Positions 17,256-25,226 of a stretch of 64,000 nucleotides of DNA are shown one piece after another. The DNA lies in assembly GCF_007096885.1 (NCBI RefSeq), contig NZ_VJNO01000007.1, forward strand, positions 62,001-126,000, read 5' to 3'. Positions within the stretch are counted from its first letter, which is position 1; every line of letters begins with the position of its first letter. Source of the stretch: Streptomyces sp. 130 (lineage in GTDB: Bacteria > Actinomycetota > Actinomycetes > Streptomycetales > Streptomycetaceae). The notes under the pieces were generated by a model that was not told the origin of the DNA, did no database searches, and saw only the letters and a list, made by a program, of their open reading frames with translations. The position numbers and the translations under genes were made by a program.

Positions 17256-17657
17256 GTGATCAAGAAGGTCCTGGCTACGGGTGCCGTCGCCGCCTCCATC
17301 CTCGGGCTCGGCGCCGCGCAGGCGATGGCCATCGGCAACGACGGTGGTACGACCTCGGTCAACGGCAACGGTGCCTCGCAGGTGTTCGGCAACGCTGAGA
17401 CGCGCGGCGACGGCAGCCCGCAGTTCGACCTGGTCCAGGGCTCGCTGAACAAGCCCTGCGTCGGCCTGCCGGTCAAGGCGAACCTCGGCTCGCTGATCGG
17501 CCTCGTCCCGATTACGGTCCAGGACGTCAACGTCCTGTCCAACCCGCAGAACCAGCAGTGCACCGAGAACTCCACCCAGGCCAAGGGCGACGAGCCGCTG
17601 TCGCACATCCTGGACGGCATCCCGGTCCTCTCGGGCAACGGCGTCGGCAACCGCTGA
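17256..17657 (+). CDS. Rodlin (copy 1)
   Basis: A 133-residue secreted structural protein. Rodlins arrange chaplin fibrils into the paired rodlet pattern of aerial hyphae and spores. Signal peptide to about residue 25 (MIKKVLATGAVAASILGLG then AQAMA). The mature part has the family's IGNDGGTTSVNGNGA start, [19 protein letters not shown] and [20 protein letters not shown] motifs with two Cys. GTG start at 17256 follows AGAAGGG. First of three rodlins here. Confidence 0.95.
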   Translation: MIKKVLATGAVAASILGLGAAQAMAIGNDGGTTSVNGNGASQVFGNAETRGDGSPQFDLVQGSLNKPCVGLPVKANLGSLIGLVPITVQDVNVLSNPQNQQCTENSTQAKGDEPLSHILDGIPVLSGNGVGNR

Positions 17658-17670
17658 TCCGGCCCCTCCC

Positions 17671-17739
17671 CGGGCCCGGGCCGTCGGTGTTCCTCCTCCG
17701 AGCGGCCCGGGCCCGCTGCCGCCCGCCCCTCGCGGGCGG
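17671..17739 (+). terminator. Tandem terminator hairpins after rodlin 1
   Basis: First hairpin: perfect 13-bp arms 17671-17683 and 17703-17715. Second: 8-bp arms CCGCCCGC (17719-17726) and GCGGGCGG (17732-17739). They begin 13 bases after the rodlin stop. Confidence 0.75.
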
Positions 17740-17825
17740 GCGCACGGTCGGCTGACCGGAACTGCATCATTCGGGCGGTATTCCCACAATCTCCTCGCCG
17801 AGCAGTGTCGCGTACCGCCCGAAAT

Positions 17826-17852
17826 CGTTACGAATGAAAGCGGCGGAGTTAC
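17826..17852 (+). promoter_or_regulatory. Possible BldN-like promoter of the short chaplin
   Basis: CGTTAC (17826-17831), 15 bases, AGTTAC (17847-17852), about 75 bases before the chaplin start. It resembles the rodlin promoters but with a spacer one base shorter and a weaker -10. Confidence 0.35.
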
Positions 17853-17925
17853 GAGCGATCAGGTCCGCGCTCGTGCGGCCCGAAAGCCGTGGCCGCTCCG
17901 GACTCCGCACAAGAAAGGGTTTCCA

Positions 17926-18159
17926 GTGAAGTACACCAAGATTGCCGCCGTCGCCGCCGGTACGCTCATGGCCATGGGTGCCGCCGCCCCGGCCTTCGCC
18001 GACGCGGGCGCCGGGGGCGCCGCCGTGAACTCCCCGGGTGTCATCTCCGGCAACACCATCCAGGTGCCGGTGCACGTCCCGGTCAACGTCTGCGGCAACA
18101 CCATCAACGTCGTCGGCCTGCTGAACCCGGCCTTCGGCAACGTCTGCATCAACGACTGA
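17926..18159 (+). CDS. Short chaplin
   Basis: A 77-residue secreted amyloid-forming surfactant, ChpD-H type. Signal peptide about 1-26 (ending APAFA, DAG follows). One chaplin domain fills the mature protein: VNSPGVISGN, VPVHVPVNVCGNTINVVG and LLNPAFGNVCIND, with two Cys expected to form a disulphide. No sortase motif. Chaplins lower surface tension so that aerial hyphae can emerge. GTG start at 17926 behind AGAAAGGG. A strong hairpin follows it. Confidence 0.95.
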   Translation: MKYTKIAAVAAGTLMAMGAAAPAFADAGAGGAAVNSPGVISGNTIQVPVHVPVNVCGNTINVVGLLNPAFGNVCIND

Positions 18160-18187
18160 TTCAGGCCCGCCGAATTCGCTCGGCTCG

Positions 18188-18228
18188 AAAAGCCCCGGCC
18201 CCCGCACTCACGGCGGTCCGGGGCTTTT
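18188..18228 (+). terminator. Terminator after the short chaplin
   Basis: AAAAGCCCCGG (18188-18198) pairs perfectly with CCGGGGCTTTT (18218-18228), a GC-rich 11-bp stem flanked by A and T runs. Confidence 0.85.
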
Positions 18229-18410
18229 CCCGTGCCCGCCCTTCGGCGGTGGAGAAGCCGCCGCGGCTCCGAGAAATTCCGCGCCGTCCAGTTTCCCCGC
18301 CGTATCCGGTTCGTTAGCCAGGGAAAGGGCGGCGGAGGACACGGCCAGAGAAGGCCCGTGCGGCGCGGACATGCGACCGGAACGGCCGCCGCCGAGAAGG
18401 GAACCCGAAA

Positions 18411-18701
18411 GTGAAGTACGCGAAGTCCGCCGCACTCGTCGCCGGTTCCGTGGTCGCACTCGGCACGGCTGCCCCCGCCTTCGCCGTCACCACCACCACG
18501 GCCCCCAGCTTCAGCCTCGACGGAGGCGTCAACCAGGTGGTCGCGGCGGCCCCCCAGGCGGTCAATCCGGTGGTCGACACCGTCAGCGGCGCCGCCGAGC
18601 GCCTGCACGAGGACGGCACCGTCGCCAAGGTGGCCGGCCAGGCCACCGACGCGGCCAAGGGCGCGGCCCCCCTCCTCGGAGGCCTCCCGCTCGCGAAGTG
18701 A
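18411..18701 (+). CDS. Small secreted protein of unknown function with chaplin-like signal peptide
   Basis: Not recognised as a known family. 96 residues with a clear Sec signal peptide, [18 protein letters not shown] then TAAPAFA, which closely parallels that of the short chaplin 250 bases upstream (MKYTKIAAVAAGTLMAMG then AAAPAFA). The mature part of about 71 residues is Ala/Val-rich, has no Cys and no chaplin domain, and could form two amphipathic helices ([38 protein letters not shown]). GTG start at 18411, GAAGGGA upstream. It sits between chaplin and rodlin genes, so a role in the aerial surface layer is a fair guess. Confidence 0.72.
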   Translation: MKYAKSAALVAGSVVALGTAAPAFAVTTTTAPSFSLDGGVNQVVAAAPQAVNPVVDTVSGAAERLHEDGTVAKVAGQATDAAKGAAPLLGGLPLAK

Positions 18702-18724
18702 CCCGCACCTTTCGGGTGATGTGC

Positions 18725-18752
18725 CACAACCATTCCCGCCGCGCCGAGTTGA
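18725..18752 (+). promoter_or_regulatory. BldN-type promoter of rodlin 2
   Basis: CACAAC (18725-18730), 16-base spacer, AGTTGA (18747-18752), then TCAG. Same layout as the rodlin 1 and 3 promoters. Confidence 0.75.
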
Positions 18753-18804
18753 TCAGTGCGCTCGGCTCCGGCGGGCAACCAGAGAAAACCAGAAGGGCAG
18801 TTTC

Positions 18805-19215
18805 ATGATCAAGAAGATGATGGCCTCGGCGGCCGTCGCCGCATCGATCGTCGGCGTCTCCGCCGCGGTCGCCCCGTCGGCCATGGCCATCGGCAACGAC
18901 CAGGGCACCACCACCGTCAACGGCAACGGTGCCATGCAGGCGTACGGCAACTCCGCCACCCACGGTGACTGGAGCCCGCAGTTCGCGCTCATCCAGGGCT
19001 CGCTCAACAAGCCCTGCATCGCCCTGCCGGCCAAGGCCAACCTCGGCTCGCTGATCGGCGTCGTGCCGATCACGCTCCAGGACATCAACGTCCTGTCCTC
19101 GCCGCAGAACCAGCAGTGCACCGAGAACTCCACCCAGGCCAAGGGCGACGAGGCTCTGTCGCACATCCTGGACGACCTCCCGATCCTCTCGGGCAACGGT
19201 GCCGGCAACAACTGA
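18805..19215 (+). CDS. Rodlin (copy 2)
   Basis: 136 residues, closely similar to rodlin 1 over the mature region ([65 protein letters not shown]). The signal peptide [20 protein letters not shown] precedes it. ATG at 18805 follows AGAAGGG; the upstream in-frame extension would have no signal peptide. Own promoter and terminator, so transcribed as a single gene. Confidence 0.95.
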   Translation: MIKKMMASAAVAASIVGVSAAVAPSAMAIGNDQGTTTVNGNGAMQAYGNSATHGDWSPQFALIQGSLNKPCIALPAKANLGSLIGVVPITLQDINVLSSPQNQQCTENSTQAKGDEALSHILDDLPILSGNGAGNN

Positions 19216-19239
19216 CCGGAACTGACGGCGCGTCACACG

Positions 19240-19278
19240 CGGCCCGGCAGCCGCCCGAAAGGGCGGCTCGCTGGGCCG
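19240..19278 (+). terminator. Terminator after rodlin 2
   Basis: Inner stem AGCCGCCC (19249-19256) with GGGCGGCT (19261-19268) around GAAA; outer stem CGGCCC (19240-19245) with GGGCCG (19273-19278). Confidence 0.7.
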
Positions 19279-19329
19279 TTCGCCGTAGTGCGGGCGGCCG
19301 TTTCCCGCCGCACCGGGTAGGGCCTCCGC

Positions 19330-19500
19330 ATGGACCAGCACCACAGCCGGCACCCCGACAGCGCCACCCCGATCTACGACCGGCTCCTCGCCGAGTGGCG
19401 GGCCGCCCGCGCCGAACCGGCACCGGACCCCGGCCCCGCCCGTACGGCCGGACTCGTGCCCCCGGCGCGCACCTCGGCCGAGGCGGGCGGCCGGGGCTGA
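19330..19500 (+). CDS. Small hypothetical protein, 56 residues
   Basis: An ORF beginning MDQHHSRHPDSATPIYDRLL, continuing AEWRAARAEP and ending in a Pro/Ala-rich tail. Third-position GC and the PIYDRLLAEW stretch resemble short Streptomyces proteins of unknown function. GGGTAGGG lies ahead of the ATG. No signal peptide or membrane segment. It lies between rodlins 2 and 3 after a terminator, with no obvious own promoter. The call rests on codon usage and the one motif. Confidence 0.5.
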   Translation: MDQHHSRHPDSATPIYDRLLAEWRAARAEPAPDPGPARTAGLVPPARTSAEAGGRG

Positions 19501-19549
19501 GGCCGGGCCGTCGAACTCATGCGGGATCGAACCCATTTGGGTGGATCAG

Positions 19550-19577
19550 CGGAACCCAAGCGTCCGCACGGGGTTGA
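19550..19577 (+). promoter_or_regulatory. BldN-type promoter of rodlin 3
   Basis: CGGAAC (19550-19555), 16-base spacer, GGTTGA (19572-19577), then TCAG. The conserved GTTGATCAG is common to all three rodlin promoters. Confidence 0.72.
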
Positions 19578-19616
19578 TCAGTACGTTCCAGAGCGGAACG
19601 CTCCGAAAGGTGAAGC

Positions 19617-20030
19617 GTGATGAAGAAGATGATGGCCGGCGCGGCAGTGGCCGTGTCCCTGGTCGGCCTGACGGCCGCCGCGGCCCCCTCGGCCATGGCG
19701 ATCGGCAACGACCAGGGCACCACCTCCGTCAACGGCAACGGCGCCACCAGCTCCTACGGGAACAGCGTGACCCGGGGCGACGGCAGCCCGCAGGCGCAGC
19801 TCATCCAGGGCTCGCTGAACGACCTGTGCGTGGGCGCCCCGGTCAAGGTGAACGCGGGCTCGCTGGTCGGCCTGCTCGTGCCGATCACGGCCCAGGACAT
19901 CAACGTCCTGTCCAACCCGCAGAACCAGCAGTGCGCCGACAACTCCACCCAGGCCAAGGGCGACGAGCCTCTGTCGCACCTGGTGGACGACCTCCCGATC
20001 ATCTCCGGGAACGGCGTCGGCAACAACTGA
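19617..20030 (+). CDS. Rodlin (copy 3)
   Basis: 137 residues. Most divergent of the three: LNDLCVGAPVKVNAGSLVG and LLVPITAQDIN differ from the other copies, and CADNSTQAKG replaces [10 protein letters not shown]. Signal peptide MKKMMAGAAVAVSLVGLTA. GTG at 19617 and ATG at 19620 are adjacent in-frame starts; GTG aligns with the MIKK start of the other copies and has AAAGG at good spacing. Own BldN-type promoter and a strong terminator. Confidence 0.94.
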   Translation: MMKKMMAGAAVAVSLVGLTAAAAPSAMAIGNDQGTTSVNGNGATSSYGNSVTRGDGSPQAQLIQGSLNDLCVGAPVKVNAGSLVGLLVPITAQDINVLSNPQNQQCADNSTQAKGDEPLSHLVDDLPIISGNGVGNN

Positions 20031-20086
20031 TCGCTCGCCGCGCCCGCGCCGTCCGTCCTGTGCGGTGTGTGCGCGTAGGGCAGCAC

Positions 20087-20121
20087 GGAGGCCCACCACC
20101 CCCGCCGGGTGGTGGGCCTCC
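20087..20121. terminator. Bidirectional terminator, perfect 15-bp stem
   Basis: GGAGGCCCACCACCC (20087-20101) and its exact complement (20107-20121) around CCGCC, between the convergent rodlin 3 and DUF5949 genes. Confidence 0.9.
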
Positions 20122-20134
20122 GCCATGGACCGGG

Positions 20135-20635
20135 TCAGCCGAGGCTGCGTACCGGGAGCACGCAGTGCGCCGAGGTCGCGATGACCTCCGGGTCGCCCGC
20201 GAAGGCCCGCAGCTCCGCCTCGCCCACCGGGAGCCCGGGCGCGCCCTGCGGCCAGGGGCGGGTCGCGAACATGACGTGCACCTCGCCCTGTTCGGACGCC
20301 GCCGCCAGCCACTCGGGCGGCACCGGGTACTGCGCGGTGAAGTGGGGCAGCGTCAGCACCGCCTGGCCGGCCTGGACGAGGAGCTTCACGGGGAGCCCCG
20401 GCGTCTCGTCGGCCCGCACCGCGTCTGTGCCGACGGTGAGCCCGCTGCGCTGCAACGCGAGCCGCATGGCGTGCTCGCCGGCCGCCGGGCCGTCCGATCC
20501 GTCGCCCAGCGAGTAGGCGAGCAGGAAGGCGGCGTCGCGCCCGGTCTGCCGGTACTCGCCGCTCCAGCCGATCAGGATGAGGGAGCCCAACTGGGCCTGG
20601 GTGAACGTGCCGTTGGCTGTCTGGGGGGAGGTCAT
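20135..20635 (-). CDS. DUF5949-like conserved protein
   Basis: A 166-residue protein that appears to be the Streptomyces DUF5949 family (LGSLILIGWSGEY, TGRDAAFLLAYSLGDG, GEHAMRLALQRSGLTVG). Function unknown. No membrane segment or signal peptide is apparent, so it is probably cytoplasmic. The ATG at 20635 is close behind GGGGGGAG; a longer in-frame extension to 20827 is low-complexity and basic, and would overlap the region upstream of rsgA. Divergent from rsgA. Confidence 0.72.
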   Translation of the reverse strand: MTSPQTANGTFTQAQLGSLILIGWSGEYRQTGRDAAFLLAYSLGDGSDGPAAGEHAMRLALQRSGLTVGTDAVRADETPGLPVKLLVQAGQAVLTLPHFTAQYPVPPEWLAAASEQGEVHVMFATRPWPQGAPGLPVGEAELRAFAGDPEVIATSAHCVLPVRSLG

Positions 20636-20826
20636 GTGCGGCACCCTAACCGTCCGCGACCGGTCGAACTCCATGCGTATCACCCGATCGGGGGACGAGT
20701 GCCGCGACCGGGTCCGCGCGGAATAATCCGTTGAGCCGCCGGAGCGACGGGGGCTAGGGTGTGCGACGAGACGGACGGCCGACCGGCCGCCGGTACCGGT
20801 TCGGGACGAATGCGGAGGTGAGGACA

Positions 20827-20901
20827 TTGACGACGGTCGTTGCGGTGGGCGCTGCCCACGAGTCGAAGTTCCTCTTTGTCACCTCCGTGGCCACCGGCTG
20901 A
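20827..20901 (+). CDS. Possible leader peptide upstream of rsgA
   Basis: A 24-residue ORF (TTG at 20827; GTG at 20818 gives 27) behind an unusually strong ribosome-binding site, GGAGGTGAGG (20814-20823), ending TGA at 20899-20901, 51 bases before rsgA. The peptide would be MTTVVAVGAAHESKFLFVTS plus VATG. It lies in the 317-base spacer 20636-20952, which otherwise shows nothing definite. The strong Shine-Dalgarno is the main evidence; it could affect rsgA translation. Confidence 0.35.
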   Translation: MTTVVAVGAAHESKFLFVTSVATG

Positions 20902-20952
20902 CCTCTTCGCGCCTCCACGCGCACGGCCGGGCCACCCTGTGAAGGGTCTCCC

Positions 20953-22119
20953 TTGTCTCTCCCGTCCTTCTCCGCTCCCTCCTCCCTCCCCACCTCTTCG
21001 CACCCGCTCGCCGCGTACGGCTGGGACGACGACTGGGCCGCCGAGTTCGCCCCGTACGCCGCCCGGGGACTGGTGCCCGGCCGCGTGGTGCGGGTGGACC
21101 GCGGGCGCTGCGACATCGTCACGCCCGAGGGCACCGTCTGGGCGGACACCGCCTTCGTCGTGCCGCGCGACCCGATGCGGATCGTCTGCACCGGCGACTG
21201 GGCCGCCGTCGACGCCGACGGCGACCCGCGGTTCGTCCGTACGCTGCTGCCGCGGCGCACCGCCTTCGTACGCTCCACCTCGTCCAAGCGCTCCGAGGGC
21301 CAGGTGCTCGCCACCAACGTGGACCACGTCGTCATCTGCGTCTCGCTGGCCGTCGAGCTGGACCTGGGCCGCGTCGAGCGGTTCCTGGCCCTCGCCATGT
21401 CCAGCTCCGCCGGCGACGCGCTGCTCGGCGACGCCACCGGGGCGGCCGAGCGGACCGCCGAACCGCTCGTCGTCCTCACCAAGGCCGACCTGGTCCCGGA
21501 CGCGGTCACCCTCTCCCACCTCGTCCAGGACATCGAGCGCGTCGCCCCCGGCGTGCAGGTGCTCCCGGTCAGCTCCACCAGCGGCGAGGGCATCGACGTG
21601 TTCTCCGCGATCGTCTCCGGCGGTACGAGCGTGCTGCTCGGGGCGTCCGGCGCCGGCAAGTCCACCCTCGCCAACACGCTGCTCGGCCGGGACGTGATGG
21701 AGGTCCGGGCCGCCCGCGACGTGGACGGCAAGGGCCGGCACACCACCACCACCCGCAACCTGCTCGTGCTGCCGTCCGGCGGAGTGCTCATCGACACCCC
21801 CGGGCTGCGCGGGGTCGGCCTCTGGGACGCCGGGGTCGGCGTCGGCCAGGTCTTCTCCGAGATCGAGGAGCTGGCCGAGGGCTGCCGGTTCCACGACTGC
21901 GCCCACGAGGCGGAGCCCGGCTGCGCCGTGCGGGAGGCGATCGAGGACGGCACGCTGCCCGAGCGCCGCTTCGACAGCTACCGCAAGCTCCAGCGCGAGA
22001 ACCAGCGCATCGTCGCCAAGACCGACGCCCGTGTCCGGGCCGAGATCCGGCGCGACTGGAAGCGGAAGGGGGCCGAGGGCCGGGCCGCGATGGACGCCAA
22101 GCGCGGCCGCATCCGGTAG
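20953..22119 (+). CDS. rsgA: Ribosome small-subunit GTPase A
   Basis: A circularly permuted GTPase that checks 30S maturation. 388 residues: N-terminal OB fold (LVPGRVVRVDRGRCDIVTP), GTPase with G4 VLTKADL before G1 GASGAGKST and G3 DTPG, the permuted order of this family, and a C-terminal zinc region CRFHDCAHEAEPGC. The conserved GRHTTTTRNL loop is present. The start is TTG at 20953 with GAAGGG at 20941; it is rare but gives the normal length. In Streptomyces this gene often follows aroA, which is absent here. Confidence 0.95.
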   Translation: MSLPSFSAPSSLPTSSHPLAAYGWDDDWAAEFAPYAARGLVPGRVVRVDRGRCDIVTPEGTVWADTAFVVPRDPMRIVCTGDWAAVDADGDPRFVRTLLPRRTAFVRSTSSKRSEGQVLATNVDHVVICVSLAVELDLGRVERFLALAMSSSAGDALLGDATGAAERTAEPLVVLTKADLVPDAVTLSHLVQDIERVAPGVQVLPVSSTSGEGIDVFSAIVSGGTSVLLGASGAGKSTLANTLLGRDVMEVRAARDVDGKGRHTTTTRNLLVLPSGGVLIDTPGLRGVGLWDAGVGVGQVFSEIEELAEGCRFHDCAHEAEPGCAVREAIEDGTLPERRFDSYRKLQRENQRIVAKTDARVRAEIRRDWKRKGAEGRAAMDAKRGRIR

Positions 22120-22186
22120 TACACCCCCCTGGTCCGCGTCCGAAAACCGCGAGTGACGGTGTCCGGCGGGGCGCACACTGGACGGT

Positions 22187-23617
22187 GTGATGGACGAGGA
22201 GACCAGGTACGAGGCGGTCAGCAGCCGTGACGCGCGTTTCGACGGCGAGTTCTTCTTCGCCGTCGAGACGACCGACATCTACTGCCGGCCGAGCTGCCCC
22301 GCCGTCACCCCCAAGCGGAAGAACGTCCGCTTCTACCCGACGGCGGCGGCGGCCCAGACCCACGGCTTCCGGGCGTGCCGCCGCTGCCGCCCGGACGCCG
22401 TACCCGGCTCCGCCGAGTGGAACGTCCGGGCCGATGTGGTCGGGCGCGCCATGCGGATGATCGGCGACGGTGTGGTGGACCGGGAAGGCGTCCCCGGGCT
22501 CGCCCACCGGCTCGGTTACAGCTCACGCCAGGTGCAGCGCCAGCTCAACGCCGAACTCGGCGCCGGACCCGTCGCCCTGGCGCGCGCCCAGCGCGCCCAT
22601 ACCGCCCGGGTCCTGCTCCAGACCACCACCCTGCCCGTCACCGAGATCGCCTTCGCGGCCGGGTTCGGCAGCCTGCGCCAGTTCAACGACACCGTCCGGC
22701 GGATCTACGCCCGCACCCCGAGCGCCCTGCGCGCCGAAGCCGGTACCGGGCCGGGCATCGCGGCCCGCCGGGCCGGCGCCACCGGCATCCCGCTCCGGCT
22801 CGCCCACCGGGGGCCGTACGCCGCCGGGGACGTCTTCGACCTGATCGCCGCCGCACCGGTCGCCCGCGTCGAGGAGGTCGTGGGGGAGCCCGGCCGGCGC
22901 ACCTACCGGCGCACGCTGCGCCTCCCCCACGGCACCGCCGTCACCTCGGTGGACGAGCGGTCCGCCGGGAACTGGCTGGACGCCCGCATCCACCTCACCG
23001 ATCTCCGCGACCTCACCACGGCCGTCCAGCGGCTGCGCCGGCTCTTCGACCTCGACGCCGACCCGTACGCGGTGGACGAGCGCCTGTCCGCCGATCCCTC
23101 GCTCGCCCCGGATGTCGCGGCCCGGCCGGGCGTGCGCGCGCCGGGCGCGGCCGACGCCGCGGAGTTCGCCGTGCGGGCCCTGGTGGGCGACGCGGCGGCG
23201 GGGGAGCTGGTCGAGGAGTACGGCAAGGCGCTGGACGCGCCGTGCGGTGCGCTGACCCACGTCTTCCCCGAGCCGGCCGTGCTCGCCGACGCGGCCGGCG
23301 ACCCGGCCCTGCGGGCCCTGGCGACCGCGCTCGCCGACGGCACCGTACGCCTGGACGCGGGCGCCGACCGCGACGAGGCCGAGCGGGGGCTTGCCCGGCT
23401 GCCCGGCCTCGGACCCGCCACCGCCGCGCTGATCCGGATGCGCGGCCTGGGCGACCCGGACGTGGACCCGTACGGCACCCCCGGCGCGACCGGCTGGCGC
23501 CCCTGGCGCTCGTACGGGGTGCGGCGGGCGCGGCGCGCGGCTCAGCCCCAGATCAGCGCGGACAGCCAGGCGCCCGTCACCAGCAGGCACGCGAAGAGCT
23601 CCACGAGTACGGAGTAA
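22187..23617 (+). CDS. Ada-AlkA fusion: methyl-phosphotriester sensor / DNA glycosylase, damaged C-terminus
   Basis: 476 residues. Domains: Ada zinc domain (about 1-85; Cys in YCRPSC and ACRRC), AraC-type HTH (about 90-180; GLAHRLGYSSRQVQRQL), AlkA N-terminal domain and HhH-GPD glycosylase fold (about 310-440). Activates alkylation-repair genes and removes alkylated bases. After LPGLGPATAALIRMRGLGDPDV the sequence jumps in ten residues to WRPWRSYG; E. coli AlkA has about 26 residues there, including the catalytic Asp. The last ~24 residues read over the antisense of the next gene. The glycosylase is probably inactive; the sensor half looks intact. Confidence 0.88.
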   Translation: MMDEETRYEAVSSRDARFDGEFFFAVETTDIYCRPSCPAVTPKRKNVRFYPTAAAAQTHGFRACRRCRPDAVPGSAEWNVRADVVGRAMRMIGDGVVDREGVPGLAHRLGYSSRQVQRQLNAELGAGPVALARAQRAHTARVLLQTTTLPVTEIAFAAGFGSLRQFNDTVRRIYARTPSALRAEAGTGPGIAARRAGATGIPLRLAHRGPYAAGDVFDLIAAAPVARVEEVVGEPGRRTYRRTLRLPHGTAVTSVDERSAGNWLDARIHLTDLRDLTTAVQRLRRLFDLDADPYAVDERLSADPSLAPDVAARPGVRAPGAADAAEFAVRALVGDAAAGELVEEYGKALDAPCGALTHVFPEPAVLADAAGDPALRALATALADGTVRLDAGADRDEAERGLARLPGLGPATAALIRMRGLGDPDVDPYGTPGATGWRPWRSYGVRRARRAAQPQISADSQAPVTSRHAKSSTSTE

Positions 23618-24024
23618 CCGGTCGCCCGCATCACCGAGCGGACCGACGCCCAGCCCGCGCCCCGGCTGCCGAGGCGCAGCCGCTCCGCCCCGAAGATCAC
23701 CCCGACGTATCCGACGACCGCCCCGACGACGGGCAGCACGAAGAAGCCGGCGATCGCACCGACCCCGCCCAGCAGCAGGGTCCTGCGTGGTGCCCCCGAC
23801 TCACGGGGCCGGCGCGGCGGCAGAAGCGGTTTGAGGGCCTGGACGAGCAGGAGCAGCGCCGTGGAGCCGATCAGCACGGCCCACGCGGCCGGGGTCATGT
23901 CGGTGAGCGCCCACCACAGGACGGCGGCCCAGACGATCGCCTGCCCCGGCACGCCCGGCACCAGCACACCGACCAGACCGAGCAGCATCACCAGTCCGAC
24001 GGCGACGAGCTGCCACACACTCAT
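23542..24024 (-). CDS. DUF456 membrane protein
   Basis: A 160-residue integral membrane protein of the DUF456 family (VAVGLVMLLGLVGVLVPGVPG at the N-terminus; GAIAGFFVLPVVGAVVGYVGV and FGAERLRLGS). About four membrane segments. Function unknown. Its 3' end overlaps 76 bases with the 3' end of the Ada-AlkA gene on the other strand; the DUF456 frame is the better conserved of the two there. Confidence 0.82.
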   Translation of the reverse strand: MSVWQLVAVGLVMLLGLVGVLVPGVPGQAIVWAAVLWWALTDMTPAAWAVLIGSTALLLLVQALKPLLPPRRPRESGAPRRTLLLGGVGAIAGFFVLPVVGAVVGYVGVIFGAERLRLGSRGAGWASVRSVMRATGYSVLVELFACLLVTGAWLSALIWG

Positions 24025-24078
24025 CTGACCAGCGTGCCGGAGTCCACCCGGTCCCGCCCGTTCTGACCCGGGCGGGCC

Positions 24079-25056
24079 CTAACGGGCCACCCAGCCCCGT
24101 TCGTACGCGTGCCAGCCGAGCTGGAGGCGGGTGGAGACGCCCGTCAGCTCCATCAGGCCCTTGACCCGGCGCTGCACGGTCCGCAGGCCCAGGTCCAGCT
24201 GCTTGGCGACGCTCGCGTCGGTCAGGCCCGCCAGCAGCAGCGACAGGATCTCCAGATCGGTCGGGTCCGGCCCGCCCGGCTCCACCAGGACCGCGCCGCT
24301 CTCGCCGAGCCGCAACGGCATCGCCTCCCGCCACACCGCCTCGAAGAGCCCGGTCAGCGACTCCAGCAGCCCCGACGCGTGGACGACCAGCGCGGCGGGC
24401 TCCGCGCCCCGGCCGGTCAGCGGCACCATGGCCAGCGCCCCGTCGGCGATCACCAGCTTCGTCGGAACCCGGGGGACCACCCGGCACTGCTCGTCGCGGC
24501 TGAGCGCCGCCGACAGCTCGACGAGTCCGGACTCCAGGTTCAGCACCTCGCGCTCCACGACCACCCGGAACGAGACGCCCCGGGTGGCCGCCTCCTCCTC
24601 CGACTCGTTGTCCAGGCCGCTGACCGCGATCGGCTTCCCGGTGACCAGCGCGCACACCTCGCTCGTCGCGCCCAGCTGGAGCTGGTGGAAGCGGTGGGCC
24701 ACCGCGCTCGCCCCGGTGACCACCTCGACCAGGTCGTGGACGGCCGGTTCGACGGCGTCGGCGCGGTACTCCTCGGCGAGCAGGACCGCCGCCAGCTCGG
24801 CCTGTTCCAGCTGATGGCGGTGCTGGGTGAGCAGGGCCCCCAGGGCGACCCCGGGCGGCGCCGCGACCCAGCGGCCCGTGCGGGCGGAGGACTGGGCGGC
24901 CAGGCCGTGCTGCTCCAGCCGGCGCAGCGCGCGTTCCGTGTCCTGCTCGGGGAGCGCCAGCCGGTGCGAGAGGTCGGACACCTCGGCCGCTCCCAGCGCC
25001 ACCAGTGCGCGGTAGGCCGACTCCTGCCGTTCGTCGAGACCTATGGCTGCCAGCAT
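24079..25056 (-). CDS. TrmB/LuxR-type transcriptional regulator
   Basis: 325 residues: an N-terminal TrmB-like winged helix (about 1-75; DERQESAYRALVALGAAEVSDL), a middle sensor part, and a C-terminal LuxR-type HTH (about 260-320; DLEILSLLLAGLTDASVAKQLDLGLRTVQRRVKGLM). This architecture is common in Streptomyces regulators. ATG at 25056 after GGAGGGG. Divergent from the PP2C-like gene with a G-run hairpin between them. Target genes unknown; no ligand can be named. Confidence 0.85.
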   Translation of the reverse strand: MLAAIGLDERQESAYRALVALGAAEVSDLSHRLALPEQDTERALRRLEQHGLAAQSSARTGRWVAAPPGVALGALLTQHRHQLEQAELAAVLLAEEYRADAVEPAVHDLVEVVTGASAVAHRFHQLQLGATSEVCALVTGKPIAVSGLDNESEEEAATRGVSFRVVVEREVLNLESGLVELSAALSRDEQCRVVPRVPTKLVIADGALAMVPLTGRGAEPAALVVHASGLLESLTGLFEAVWREAMPLRLGESGAVLVEPGGPDPTDLEILSLLLAGLTDASVAKQLDLGLRTVQRRVKGLMELTGVSTRLQLGWHAYERGWVAR

Positions 25057-25226
25057 CCCCGACCCCTCCCCGGACCAGTGCGTACGCGTCTCGGCGCACG
25101 CCGTGGCGAAAAGTCGCCACGGCGTGATCTCGCCACGGCACATCATCGCCGTACGGTGCGCCACTCTGCCAATGTGGCGGCACAGCGGGACCGCCGGCCC
25201 TGTCCGGCACCGCTTCCCGGACCGGT

